From: Prevotellaceae bacterium
GTDB taxonomy: Bacteria > Bacteroidota > Bacteroidia > Bacteroidales > UBA932
DNA: 35,013 bases
Direction of reading: 5' to 3'
Assembly: GCA_031269545.1 (NCBI GenBank)
Contig: JAISYZ010000195.1
Coordinates: 1 to 35,013, forward strand
In this document: piece by piece, positions 15,155 through 23,066 of the stretch
Layout: the number at the start of each line of letters is the position of its first letter
Position numbering within the stretch: position 1 is the stretch's first letter
Program-made: the position numbers and the translations under genes
The notes under the pieces: model-generated
Told to the model about the DNA's origin: nothing
Seen by the model: the letters and a program-made list of their open reading frames with translations, nothing else
The model's database searches: none

Positions 15155-16401
15155 TGAGCAAAATTCTCGTCAGCGGCATGGGCATTATTTCGGCAATTGG
15201 CAATAACGTTGTAGAAACATTACAGTCGTTGCGGGAAAACCGTAGCGGCATAGAGCATTTACGTTATCTCAAAACCGCTCACAACAAATTTCCTGTTGGT
15301 GAAATAAAACTTAGCAACGAGGAAATGATGCGAATGTTAAATATTCCTGAAAATCTACCTGTTACACGTACTTCTCTAATGGGAATGCTGGCAGTGCATG
15401 AAGCTCTCATCAGTGCCTGTTATTGCTGGCGCAATCAACAACTGTCAGACAAACAGAAGGTTGCTGCATTATTTAAAATGACTGATAAACGCATAGCTCT
15501 TATAAATGGTACAACGGTTGGCGGAATGGACAAAAGAGAACAATTTTATAAAGATTTTTTGGAAAATGATTCGAAAAACGACTATATAAAATCACACGAT
15601 TGCGGCACCTGCACAGAAATGATTGCTGATTATTTTGGCATTTTCTCGCAGCTTCAAACCATTTCTACAGCATGTTCGTCAGCGGCTAACTCTATTTTAT
15701 ATGGAGCGGAACTGCTCAAAAACGATAAAGCCGACATTGTGGTAGTGGGAGGCAGTGAATGCATCACAAAATTCCATCTCAACGGCTTCAAAATGTTGAT
15801 GATTTTAGACAGAGAAAAATGTCGCCCGTTTGATATTACTCGTGCAGGTTTGAATTTGGGCGAAGGCGCAGCGTATCTTGTTTTAGAAAAAGAAGAACAT
15901 TTTCGTAAACGTACGGCTTTATCTCCACTTGCAGAATTAAAGGGATACGCCAATACTTGTGACGCTTACCATCAAACAGCCTCGTCGCCCGAAGGCGATG
16001 GCGCGTTTTTAGCAATGAAAAAAGCCTTGGAAAATGCAAATCTCTCGCTCTCCGACATTGATTATATCAATGCACACGGCACAGCTACACAAAACAACGA
16101 TTTAAGCGAAGGTACAGCCATCCAAAGACTTTTTGGCGACAATATTCCGCCTGTCAGTTCCACAAAGACTTTTACTGGACACACGACAAGCGCGGCAGGC
16201 AGCGTAGAAGCAGTAATTTCCATACTTGCCCTGCAAAACAATTTTGTACCTGCAAATTTGGGATATAAGAAAAAAATGCAGGAATTGAACTTTGAACCAT
16301 TTACAAACTCGCATAAGACTTTGAAACCTGTTCGCGTTGTCCTTTCAAATTCATTTGGATTTGGCGGAAATAATACAACTTTAATTTTCAGCAAGTTATG
16401 A
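15154..16401 (+). CDS. Beta-ketoacyl synthase 3 (partner of the cysteine-less subunit)
   Basis: 415 aa, full-length condensing enzyme. MSKILVSGMGIISAIG is the first strand-turn; Cys174 lies in ISTACSSAANS; catalytic histidines are in NAHGTATQNND and FTGHTTSAAGS; SNSFGFGGNNTT is the C-terminal loop. The next gene overlaps it by four bases and encodes a ketosynthase-like protein without the cysteine. The order active synthase followed by inactive homologue is that of KS/chain-length-factor pairs, and in aryl polyene clusters such a heterodimer (ApeO with ApeC) builds the chain. I infer the same here. Confidence 0.9.
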   Translation: MSKILVSGMGIISAIGNNVVETLQSLRENRSGIEHLRYLKTAHNKFPVGEIKLSNEEMMRMLNIPENLPVTRTSLMGMLAVHEALISACYCWRNQQLSDKQKVAALFKMTDKRIALINGTTVGGMDKREQFYKDFLENDSKNDYIKSHDCGTCTEMIADYFGIFSQLQTISTACSSAANSILYGAELLKNDKADIVVVGGSECITKFHLNGFKMLMILDREKCRPFDITRAGLNLGEGAAYLVLEKEEHFRKRTALSPLAELKGYANTCDAYHQTASSPEGDGAFLAMKKALENANLSLSDIDYINAHGTATQNNDLSEGTAIQRLFGDNIPPVSSTKTFTGHTTSAAGSVEAVISILALQNNFVPANLGYKKKMQELNFEPFTNSHKTLKPVRVVLSNSFGFGGNNTTLIFSKL

Positions 16402-17411
16402 AAAATAAAATTTATATATTATCCGCCGCTCATATTTCTGCTCAAACGCCTTTACGTGAAGACTGGATGAAAAATCCAATTTTGTACAATGAAGAATATG
16501 TGCGAGCGATTGAGCCGAATTATAAAGAACATTTTTCAGCATTGGAAGCACGACGTTACGGACAGTTGCTGAAACGTGCTCTCCTTGTGTCGCGCAAAGC
16601 AATGGAAACAAGCGGAATAACCAATCTGGACGCTATTATTACAGGCACGGGACTTGGCTGCATTGAAAATACGGAATTTTTCTTGAAAGACTTGACCTTT
16701 AATGGAGAAGAATTGTTGAAACCTACGCATTTTATTAATTCTACACACAATACAATCAGTTCTCTTGTAGCTATTGATACTAAATGCAACGGCTATAATT
16801 CAACTTATACTCATAAGGGAATTTCGTTTGAATGCGCCTTACAAGATGCTTTCATGCAATTGAATAACAGAAAAATCAATACCGCTCTTATCAGCGGACA
16901 CGATGAAATGACACCCGATTATTTTGCCATACTAAAAAAGACGGGATATTTGGATTTTTCAGAACAGGGATTTGCAGGTGAAACAGCAGTTGCGATGATA
17001 TTGGGAACGGAAAAAACGGCAAATACGTTATGCAAAATAGAAAAAGTCGAAACGCTATATACTATTGATTTTGAATATATTAATTCCGTTACAGAAAAAT
17101 TTGCAAAACCTGATTACATTTTCACAGGTATCAACGGACAGTCTGAAAACGATAATCGCTATTTTGATGTTTGCGAAAAAATATTCCCTAAGGTTCCGCT
17201 TCTGCAATATAAAAACCTTTTTGGAGAAAGTTACACTGCGCCCGCTTTGGGAATTTATGCGGCAGCGAATTGTTTGCAGAAAGGAAATATTCCTGTTCAC
17301 TTTTTAATTCAAGGAAAAAGTGCAAATTGCAAATCTGAACCAACGAAGATATTGTTCTACAATAATTTTGAAGGGAAAAATCATTCATTAATACTTTTAT
17401 CAATATGTTGA
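16398..17411 (+). CDS. Ketosynthase-like subunit without active-site Cys (chain-length-factor-like)
   Basis: 337 aa. The overall order of segments follows a condensing enzyme: YILSAAHIS at the start, then LDAIITGTGLGCIENTEFF, then the region where the nucleophile should be. There the sequence reads TYTHKGISFE (137-146), with no Cys in the position of ACSSG, and no HGT motif follows. It is also shorter than the roughly 400 aa of active enzymes. I infer a non-catalytic partner of the synthase encoded just upstream, comparable to ApeC or a chain length factor. Classical type II factors have Gln in place of Cys, which is not seen here. The stop overlaps the next gene by 7 bases. Confidence 0.72.
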   Translation: MKNKIYILSAAHISAQTPLREDWMKNPILYNEEYVRAIEPNYKEHFSALEARRYGQLLKRALLVSRKAMETSGITNLDAIITGTGLGCIENTEFFLKDLTFNGEELLKPTHFINSTHNTISSLVAIDTKCNGYNSTYTHKGISFECALQDAFMQLNNRKINTALISGHDEMTPDYFAILKKTGYLDFSEQGFAGETAVAMILGTEKTANTLCKIEKVETLYTIDFEYINSVTEKFAKPDYIFTGINGQSENDNRYFDVCEKIFPKVPLLQYKNLFGESYTAPALGIYAAANCLQKGNIPVHFLIQGKSANCKSEPTKILFYNNFEGKNHSLILLSIC

Positions 17412-17758
17412 AAATAATACTTTTAACCATAATACAATGCCTGCTTTCAGCCAGCGGACAAGTTTTTTTCAAATTAGCAGTACAAAAAATCGGTAAATTT
17501 GTTCTTTCGTGGGCATATTTTGTTGATATTTTGACAAACTGGTGGTTATTGGCAAGCGGCATCAGTTTGATTTTGGCTATCATCTTGTGGAGTTATATTT
17601 TGAAACATTTCGAATTTTCAGTAGCATATCCAATTACGGCGGTTGCATACGTTTTCGGCGTTTTATCTGCTATTTTTATTTTTCACGAAACAGTGTCGCT
17701 AACGAGATGGCTGGGTGTTGGATTAATAATTTTGGGAGTGATTTTAATTGCAAAATAA
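17405..17758 (+). CDS. Four-helix EamA/SMR-like membrane protein, possible lipid-linked sugar flippase
   Basis: 117 aa, four predicted membrane helices (about 3-22, 34-62, 66-90 and 97-116). Motifs GQVFFKLAV in helix 1 and SVAYPITAVAYVFGVLSAI in helix 3 are typical for the EamA-like small multidrug resistance group, which includes the ArnE/ArnF undecaprenyl-phosphate-sugar flippase subunits. Given the GT2 glycosyltransferase in the same operon, flipping a lipid-linked sugar or polyene intermediate is plausible, but this is inference. Overlaps the preceding gene by 7 bases. Confidence 0.68.
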   Translation: MLKIILLTIIQCLLSASGQVFFKLAVQKIGKFVLSWAYFVDILTNWWLLASGISLILAIILWSYILKHFEFSVAYPITAVAYVFGVLSAIFIFHETVSLTRWLGVGLIILGVILIAK

Positions 17759-17780
17759 AAAATTAAAGTTAATTATACTC

Positions 17781-18413
17781 ATGAAAAGGAAAGTTGTTTT
17801 ATTTATTTTGTTTTCTGTGTTTTGTGAAACTGTACTTTCTCAAGACAGTCGAAATTTGAATGAAAAAGAAAAAGCGGTTTTCGAGCAAAAGATGCAAGTG
17901 CGGTCGAAAAATATAAACACGCTACAATGCCGTTTTGTGCAGGAGAAAACTTCGACATTAGTTTTGGCGAAGGCTGTCGCAAAGGGTATTTTACTCTATC
18001 AATCACCATCGATGTTGCGTTGGGAATATACAGAACCTGTGCATTCTATATTGATTTTGAATGGAAAAAATGCCGTTCTTCTCAACAAAGACGGCAATCA
18101 GCAAGGCAACTCTCATGTATTAAAACAACTTGGCGGTATTATCATTTCGATGATCAATGGCGAAAGTTTGCGGCAAAATAAACAGTTTGCAACCGAAGTT
18201 TTTGAAAGTGAAAAAGATTTCAGGGTAGTTTTAACGCCAATTCAAAAGCGCTTAAAAGAGTTTTACAAATCAATTGAACTGAAACTTGACAAAAATACTT
18301 TTCTTGCTTACGAAATTGTATTGGAAGAAAAGTCGGGCGATAAAACAATCATTTTTTTGAATGACAAAGAGATAAATAATGAAATAGACATAAATAAATT
18401 TGCCGTAAAATGA
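17781..18413 (+). CDS. LolA-like periplasmic lipoprotein/lipid carrier
   Basis: 210 aa. A signal peptide (RKVVLFILFSVFCETVLS, cleavage near SQD) precedes a LolA-type fold: KNINTLQCRFVQEKTS, then GILLYQSPSMLRWEYTEP, a hallmark of LolA proteins, then SILILNGKNAVLLNKDG. LolA-like proteins are part of aryl polyene clusters (ApeL) and probably shuttle the hydrophobic product or a lipoprotein across the periplasm. I place the start at ATG 17781, 22 bases after the upstream stop; an upstream TTG would add 11 residues before the signal sequence and overlap the preceding gene. It overlaps the next gene by 4 bases. Confidence 0.82.
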   Translation: MKRKVVLFILFSVFCETVLSQDSRNLNEKEKAVFEQKMQVRSKNINTLQCRFVQEKTSTLVLAKAVAKGILLYQSPSMLRWEYTEPVHSILILNGKNAVLLNKDGNQQGNSHVLKQLGGIIISMINGESLRQNKQFATEVFESEKDFRVVLTPIQKRLKEFYKSIELKLDKNTFLAYEIVLEEKSGDKTIIFLNDKEINNEIDINKFAVK

Positions 18414-18772
18414 TACTTAAAGATAAATTTTTTACTATAGAAAAACAGAATTTAGCGAATGACAAAGCCTATTTTCGGATAAAATGGAATGTTGAAAATT
18501 CTATCTACAAAGCGCATTTTCCCAACAATCCGATTACGCCGGGCGTGTGCCTGATTCAAACGGCTGTTGAACTTTTCAGCATTTTGAAAGGTATTGATTT
18601 TAATATTAAAACATTGAAAAATGTAAAGTTCACAGCGCCTGTCAATCCGCTGGAATTTCCCGAAACGGATTTTTTGTTCGAATTTGCAGAAAATGAAAAC
18701 GCATGGCAAATTAAAGCACTTGTCAAAGAAAATGAAACTGTTTTTGCAAAAATGAGTATGATTTTGAAATGA
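18410..18772 (+). CDS. FabZ/ApeI-like hot-dog dehydratase homologue with Glu replaced by Gln
   Basis: 120-aa single hot-dog domain. YKAHFPNNPITPGVCLIQTA (33-52) is the FabZ/FabA active-site helix with His36 in HFP and the conserved PGV. The position that is Glu in FabZ (PGVLxxEA) is Gln50 here. ApeI-type dehydratases of aryl polyene clusters have the same general layout, so it probably belongs to that group. If the acidic residue is truly absent, it may act as a non-catalytic partner of the 145-aa dehydratase or use another residue. Coupled by 4-base overlaps on both sides. Confidence 0.78.
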   Translation: MILKDKFFTIEKQNLANDKAYFRIKWNVENSIYKAHFPNNPITPGVCLIQTAVELFSILKGIDFNIKTLKNVKFTAPVNPLEFPETDFLFEFAENENAWQIKALVKENETVFAKMSMILK

Positions 18773-19581
18773 AGAATGTACACGACATAAGACAGAAAAC
18801 ACGATTTTGTGTAATTATTCCTGTTTATAACAGTGAAAATTTCATATCTGATACTATCAATTCTGTTTTGCAATATGCTGAAAATATAATTATTATAAAT
18901 GATGGTTCAACAGATGGAACTGCAGATGTCATAATCCAACATTACGGATTTGATTTGCAATCACGCGAAGTAATAGAGAACTGTAAATGTCAAAAAAATG
19001 CTAATATCATTGTAATTTCTTACTCTAAAAATCGTGGTAAAGGTTATGCATTGCAGCAAGGTTTCAAAAAAGCCCTGGAACTTGGTTTTACACATGTTGT
19101 AACGATGGATGCAGATGGACAGCATTTAGCAAATGACATAGCGCTTTTGACAGAAAGAACTCAAAAAAATCCTGATGCACTGATTGTTGGTTCGCGGAAA
19201 TTCGATAATCCTAATATGCTCAAAGGCAGCCGATTTGCCAATAATTTTTCAAATTTCTGGTTCCGAATGCAAACAGGAATATCTTTGCCTGATACTCAGA
19301 CAGGCTTTCGTCTTTATCCGTTGCATCGGATGGGAAATATGAGATTGTTTACAAACCGTTACGAAACCGAATTGGAACTTTTAGTACGCTTGGCATGGCG
19401 TGGTATTAAAATTATTCCGCAAGAAATAAATGTATATTATCCACCTGAAAATGAGCGCCTTTCGCATTTTCGCAAAGGTATAGACTTTTTCAGGATTTCA
19501 GTTTTGAATACGGTTTTGTGTGTGTTTGCGGTGGTTTATGGGTATCCGAGCATGTTTTTGAGAAAAATTTTTAAGACATGA
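18769..19581 (+). CDS. GT2-family glycosyltransferase (dolichyl-phosphate-mannose-synthase-like)
   Basis: 270 aa. Residues 16-21 (IIPVYN) and 44-50 (NDGSTDG) bind the nucleotide sugar, DADGQ at 114-118 contains the metal-binding DxD, and DTQTGFRLYPL near residue 182 is the acceptor-side signature of this group. A hydrophobic stretch near the C-terminus (VLNTVLCVFAVVYGY) probably associates it with the inner membrane. Such enzymes are standard in aryl polyene clusters and may transfer a sugar to a lipid carrier or to the polyene. Sugar and acceptor are unknown. Overlaps both neighbours by 4 bases. Confidence 0.87.
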   Translation: MKNVHDIRQKTRFCVIIPVYNSENFISDTINSVLQYAENIIIINDGSTDGTADVIIQHYGFDLQSREVIENCKCQKNANIIVISYSKNRGKGYALQQGFKKALELGFTHVVTMDADGQHLANDIALLTERTQKNPDALIVGSRKFDNPNMLKGSRFANNFSNFWFRMQTGISLPDTQTGFRLYPLHRMGNMRLFTNRYETELELLVRLAWRGIKIIPQEINVYYPPENERLSHFRKGIDFFRISVLNTVLCVFAVVYGYPSMFLRKIFKT

Positions 19582-22500
19582 ATAATTTTTTTATCAAAAT
19601 ATTCGATTTAGTAAAACATCGCAAAACGTTGCTATGGTTGCTTTTAGCATGTATTGTCGTTTTGTTGATGTTTTCTGCTTTGCATATTTCATTTGTAGAA
19701 GATATTTCGTCTTTTATGCCAACTAATGGTGATAACAAACGAATTAAGGAAGCATATCAAAAAATTGGGACGACAAACAAAATTATCGTTACTGTTTCGC
19801 AATGCGATACAACAAATACTGACGAAAACTTATTAACAGATGCTACCACTCGTTTTGCTGAAATTTTGCAGGAAAGCGATTTATCGGGATTGATAGATGA
19901 ATTGATATATGAAATTGATGATGAAAAAATTAATGAAGTTGCCAATTTTATCACACAAAACTTGCCGTTTTTTCTCGAAGAAAAGGATTATACAAAATTT
20001 GACTCGCTGATTCAAAATCAAAACATTGAAAATCAATTAAAAGCAGACAAAGAACTGCTAATGTCGCCAATGGGCGGTTTTGTGCGCGAAGTAATTTTGC
20101 ACGACCCGTTACACCTTTCGGATAAAGCGCTGAAAAATCTTGAAATTTTCAGGCAAAACGACAATTACAATACCGACAACGGTTATATTTTCAACAAAAA
20201 AGGCGAATGTATTGTAACGATTTCTTCAAAATATCCTGTCAGTGAAACCGCCAATAATAAATTGCTCGCAAATAATATTTACAACGCAGTCAATCAGACA
20301 GTAAAAGAATTTTCCTTTAAAATAAAAATCGTACCGTTCGGGGCTATATTAGTGTCAATAACCAACGCTGACCAACTCAAAAACGATTCGATTTTTGCTG
20401 TGTCCATTGCATTAGTTTTAATTCTTGTTCTGCTGGTTTACTTTTTCCGAAATGTAAAATCACTGTTTTATATTGCCTTTTCTATCGTATTCGGTGCATT
20501 ATTTTCGTTAGGAGTGATAGCGCTTTTCAAATCTACTGTTTCAATAATTGCTATTGGTATTGCTTCAATTATTTTTGGCATTGCTATAAATTATCCGCTG
20601 CATTTTTTAGCGCACAATCGGCGCATCTCTGATACCAAACGCACGCTCAAAGAAATCATTAATCCATTATTAATAGGGAATATAACTACTGTCGGCGCTT
20701 TCCTTTCGCTGTTGTTTATCAGTAGCGATGCGATGAAAGATTTGGGACTGTTTTCATCTTTGCTGTTGGTAGGAACAATTGCTTTTGTTCTGATTTTTTT
20801 ACCGCATCTTATTTCAGACAGAAAATATCAGAGAAAAGACGCCATACCTGTTTTTGGGAAATTAGCAGAATTTTCTCCCGAAAAAAATAAATGGATTGTG
20901 CGTATGTTTTTGATTTTTACAGTAATGTTATTCTTTTTCAGCTTTGGGACGAAATTTGAAACGAATTTACATGCAATTAATTACATGACAGCCGAACAGA
21001 GGATAGCAATGAATCAATTGATTGAGGAGAATCAGAGAAAAGGAAAAACGATATATGTGGTGGCAGAAGGGAAAACTATGGACGAGGCTTTGCAAAACTA
21101 CGAACATTATTGTGATTTTGACCTGTCTATTAAAAACGTTTCTGGCATCGGCAACTTCTTTCCATCAAAAGAATTGCAAAAACGGAAAATTGATATATGG
21201 AACAGATTTTGGAAAAATCGAAAAGATATTTTGATAAAAAACATCAATCAAATTTCTGAAAAACAAGGATTTAATAAAGGCGTCTTTGACGGCTTTGCCA
21301 AAGTGCTGAATAAGGATTTTCAACCACAGGATTTTGAATATTTTTCCCCAATTTACAAAAATATGGGCGAAAATTATTTTTCCATTTCTAATGATAAAAT
21401 ATTGATTTACACAATTTTGAATTGTAATGATAGTCAGTTTAAGAATATTGAAAATCAGTTTGCAAATAACAATGATAATATGTTCACTTTCGACGACACC
21501 TCTATCGCTATGAAAATAGTCAATGCCCTTTCCACCGATTTTAATAACGTGTTGTACATTTGCGGATTTATTGTATTTTTATTTCTATTTTTATCATTCG
21601 GGCGCATTGAGTTGGCTGTTTTGACTTTCGTTCCTCTCGCAGTTGGTTGGGTGTGGATTTTGGGACTGATGAATATATTTGACTTGAAATTCAACATCGT
21701 TAATATTATTTTGGCGACATTTATTTTCGGTCAGGGAGATGATTATACTATTTTCATTACCGAAGGGCTGATTTATGAATATACTTACCGCAAAAAAATG
21801 CTTGCCTCGTTCAAAAACTCCATTATTCTGTCGGCAACTATTTTGTTTATTGCTATCGGCATGTTGATTTTTGCCAAACATCCTGCAATGCGCTCTTTGG
21901 CACAATTGACTGTTGTAGGAATGGTGTCAGTAGTGATGTGCGCTTACCTTTTTCCACCTCTTATTTTCAAATTTTTGACAGTTAAAAAAGGCAAACCACG
22001 TGAAGTTCCATGGACTTTTAAACGCTTTTTGAAGATGTTGTACGCCTTTGTAATATTTCTTATAGGAAGTTTATTTATAATGATTTACGGATTTATATTG
22101 TTTGGTTTCCGTAAAAAAACCAGCGAAAAAAATAAATTTTACTATCATCGTCTTTTGCATAAAGCTGCCAACTTTACTATTCGATGGATACCGGGAGTAA
22201 AATTCCGCTATGAAAACCTTTCGGGCGAAACATTCGACAGACCATCAATAATAATCAGCAACCACCAGTCGCATTTGGATTTAATGTGTCTGATGATGCT
22301 GACGCCTAAATTGATAATTTTGACTAATGATTGGGCGTGGCGCAGTCCATTCTACGGAAAAATTATCCGCTATGCCGATTTCTATCCTGTTTCGCAAGGA
22401 ATAGAAAACAGCGTTCCGCAACTCATCGATGCCGTCAATCGCGGTTATTCTATCGTGGTGTTTCCCGAAGGCACGCGATCTGTAGATTGCAGCATTGGAC

Positions 22501-23066
22501 GTTTCCATCGTGGAGCGTTCTATTTGGCTGATAGATTGGAACTTGACATTGTACCTGTGTTTTTGCACGGTGCAGGACATGTTCTGCCAAAAAATGATTT
22601 TTTGCTGCGCGAAGGACAAATTACAGTGCAGGTACATGAACGTATCACGCTTGCCGATAAACGTTTTGCCAATGATTATACTCTGCGTACTAAACAAATA
22701 AGAAAATATTACATTGAAAATTTTGTTTCAATATGCCAAAAAATAGAAACGACAGACTATTTTAAACGTTTTGTTATGTATAATTATATGTATAAAGGCG
22801 TTGAAGTCTGGCGCAGAACGAAAAAAGAATTTGCTGACGTGGAAAAAAATCATTCGCCTGTACAAATCAATGAAAATACGGTTTTGATACGAAACAGCGG
22901 TTACGGCGTTTTTGCGTTTTTATATGCGCTTGTGCATAAAGACGTACAGGTTATTGCCGTTGAAGAAGATGAGGATAAGACAGCAATAGCAAAAAGTTGT
23001 GCAGGATTGCCAGATAATATCAAATTTTATAATAATTTCGAATGGACAAACATATCATCATCATAG
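19578..23066 (+). CDS. MMPL/RND-type lipid exporter fused to a PlsC-type acyltransferase
   Basis: 1162-aa fusion protein. Residues 1-810 form an MMPL/RND transporter: helix 1 at about 15-35, a periplasmic domain, helices from about 270 to 430, a second periplasmic domain, then a second helix bundle up to about 810. After another membrane segment (about 823-845) comes a lysophosphatidic-acid-acyltransferase domain with HX4D at 896-901 (NHQSHLD) and FPEGTR at 962-967. The last 80 residues (VLIRNSGYGVF, then VQVIAVEEDEDKTAIA) look like the first half of a Rossmann/SAM-binding domain that stops early. It probably acylates and exports the polyene lipid through the inner membrane, like the separate exporter and acyltransferase of other aryl polyene clusters. 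The stop overlaps the next gene by 25 bases. Confidence 0.88.
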   Translation: MNNFFIKIFDLVKHRKTLLWLLLACIVVLLMFSALHISFVEDISSFMPTNGDNKRIKEAYQKIGTTNKIIVTVSQCDTTNTDENLLTDATTRFAEILQESDLSGLIDELIYEIDDEKINEVANFITQNLPFFLEEKDYTKFDSLIQNQNIENQLKADKELLMSPMGGFVREVILHDPLHLSDKALKNLEIFRQNDNYNTDNGYIFNKKGECIVTISSKYPVSETANNKLLANNIYNAVNQTVKEFSFKIKIVPFGAILVSITNADQLKNDSIFAVSIALVLILVLLVYFFRNVKSLFYIAFSIVFGALFSLGVIALFKSTVSIIAIGIASIIFGIAINYPLHFLAHNRRISDTKRTLKEIINPLLIGNITTVGAFLSLLFISSDAMKDLGLFSSLLLVGTIAFVLIFLPHLISDRKYQRKDAIPVFGKLAEFSPEKNKWIVRMFLIFTVMLFFFSFGTKFETNLHAINYMTAEQRIAMNQLIEENQRKGKTIYVVAEGKTMDEALQNYEHYCDFDLSIKNVSGIGNFFPSKELQKRKIDIWNRFWKNRKDILIKNINQISEKQGFNKGVFDGFAKVLNKDFQPQDFEYFSPIYKNMGENYFSISNDKILIYTILNCNDSQFKNIENQFANNNDNMFTFDDTSIAMKIVNALSTDFNNVLYICGFIVFLFLFLSFGRIELAVLTFVPLAVGWVWILGLMNIFDLKFNIVNIILATFIFGQGDDYTIFITEGLIYEYTYRKKMLASFKNSIILSATILFIAIGMLIFAKHPAMRSLAQLTVVGMVSVVMCAYLFPPLIFKFLTVKKGKPREVPWTFKRFLKMLYAFVIFLIGSLFIMIYGFILFGFRKKTSEKNKFYYHRLLHKAANFTIRWIPGVKFRYENLSGETFDRPSIIISNHQSHLDLMCLMMLTPKLIILTNDWAWRSPFYGKIIRYADFYPVSQGIENSVPQLIDAVNRGYSIVVFPEGTRSVDCSIGRFHRGAFYLADRLELDIVPVFLHGAGHVLPKNDFLLREGQITVQVHERITLADKRFANDYTLRTKQIRKYYIENFVSICQKIETTDYFKRFVMYNYMYKGVEVWRRTKKEFADVEKNHSPVQINENTVLIRNSGYGVFAFLYALVHKDVQVIAVEEDEDKTAIAKSCAGLPDNIKFYNNFEWTNISSS

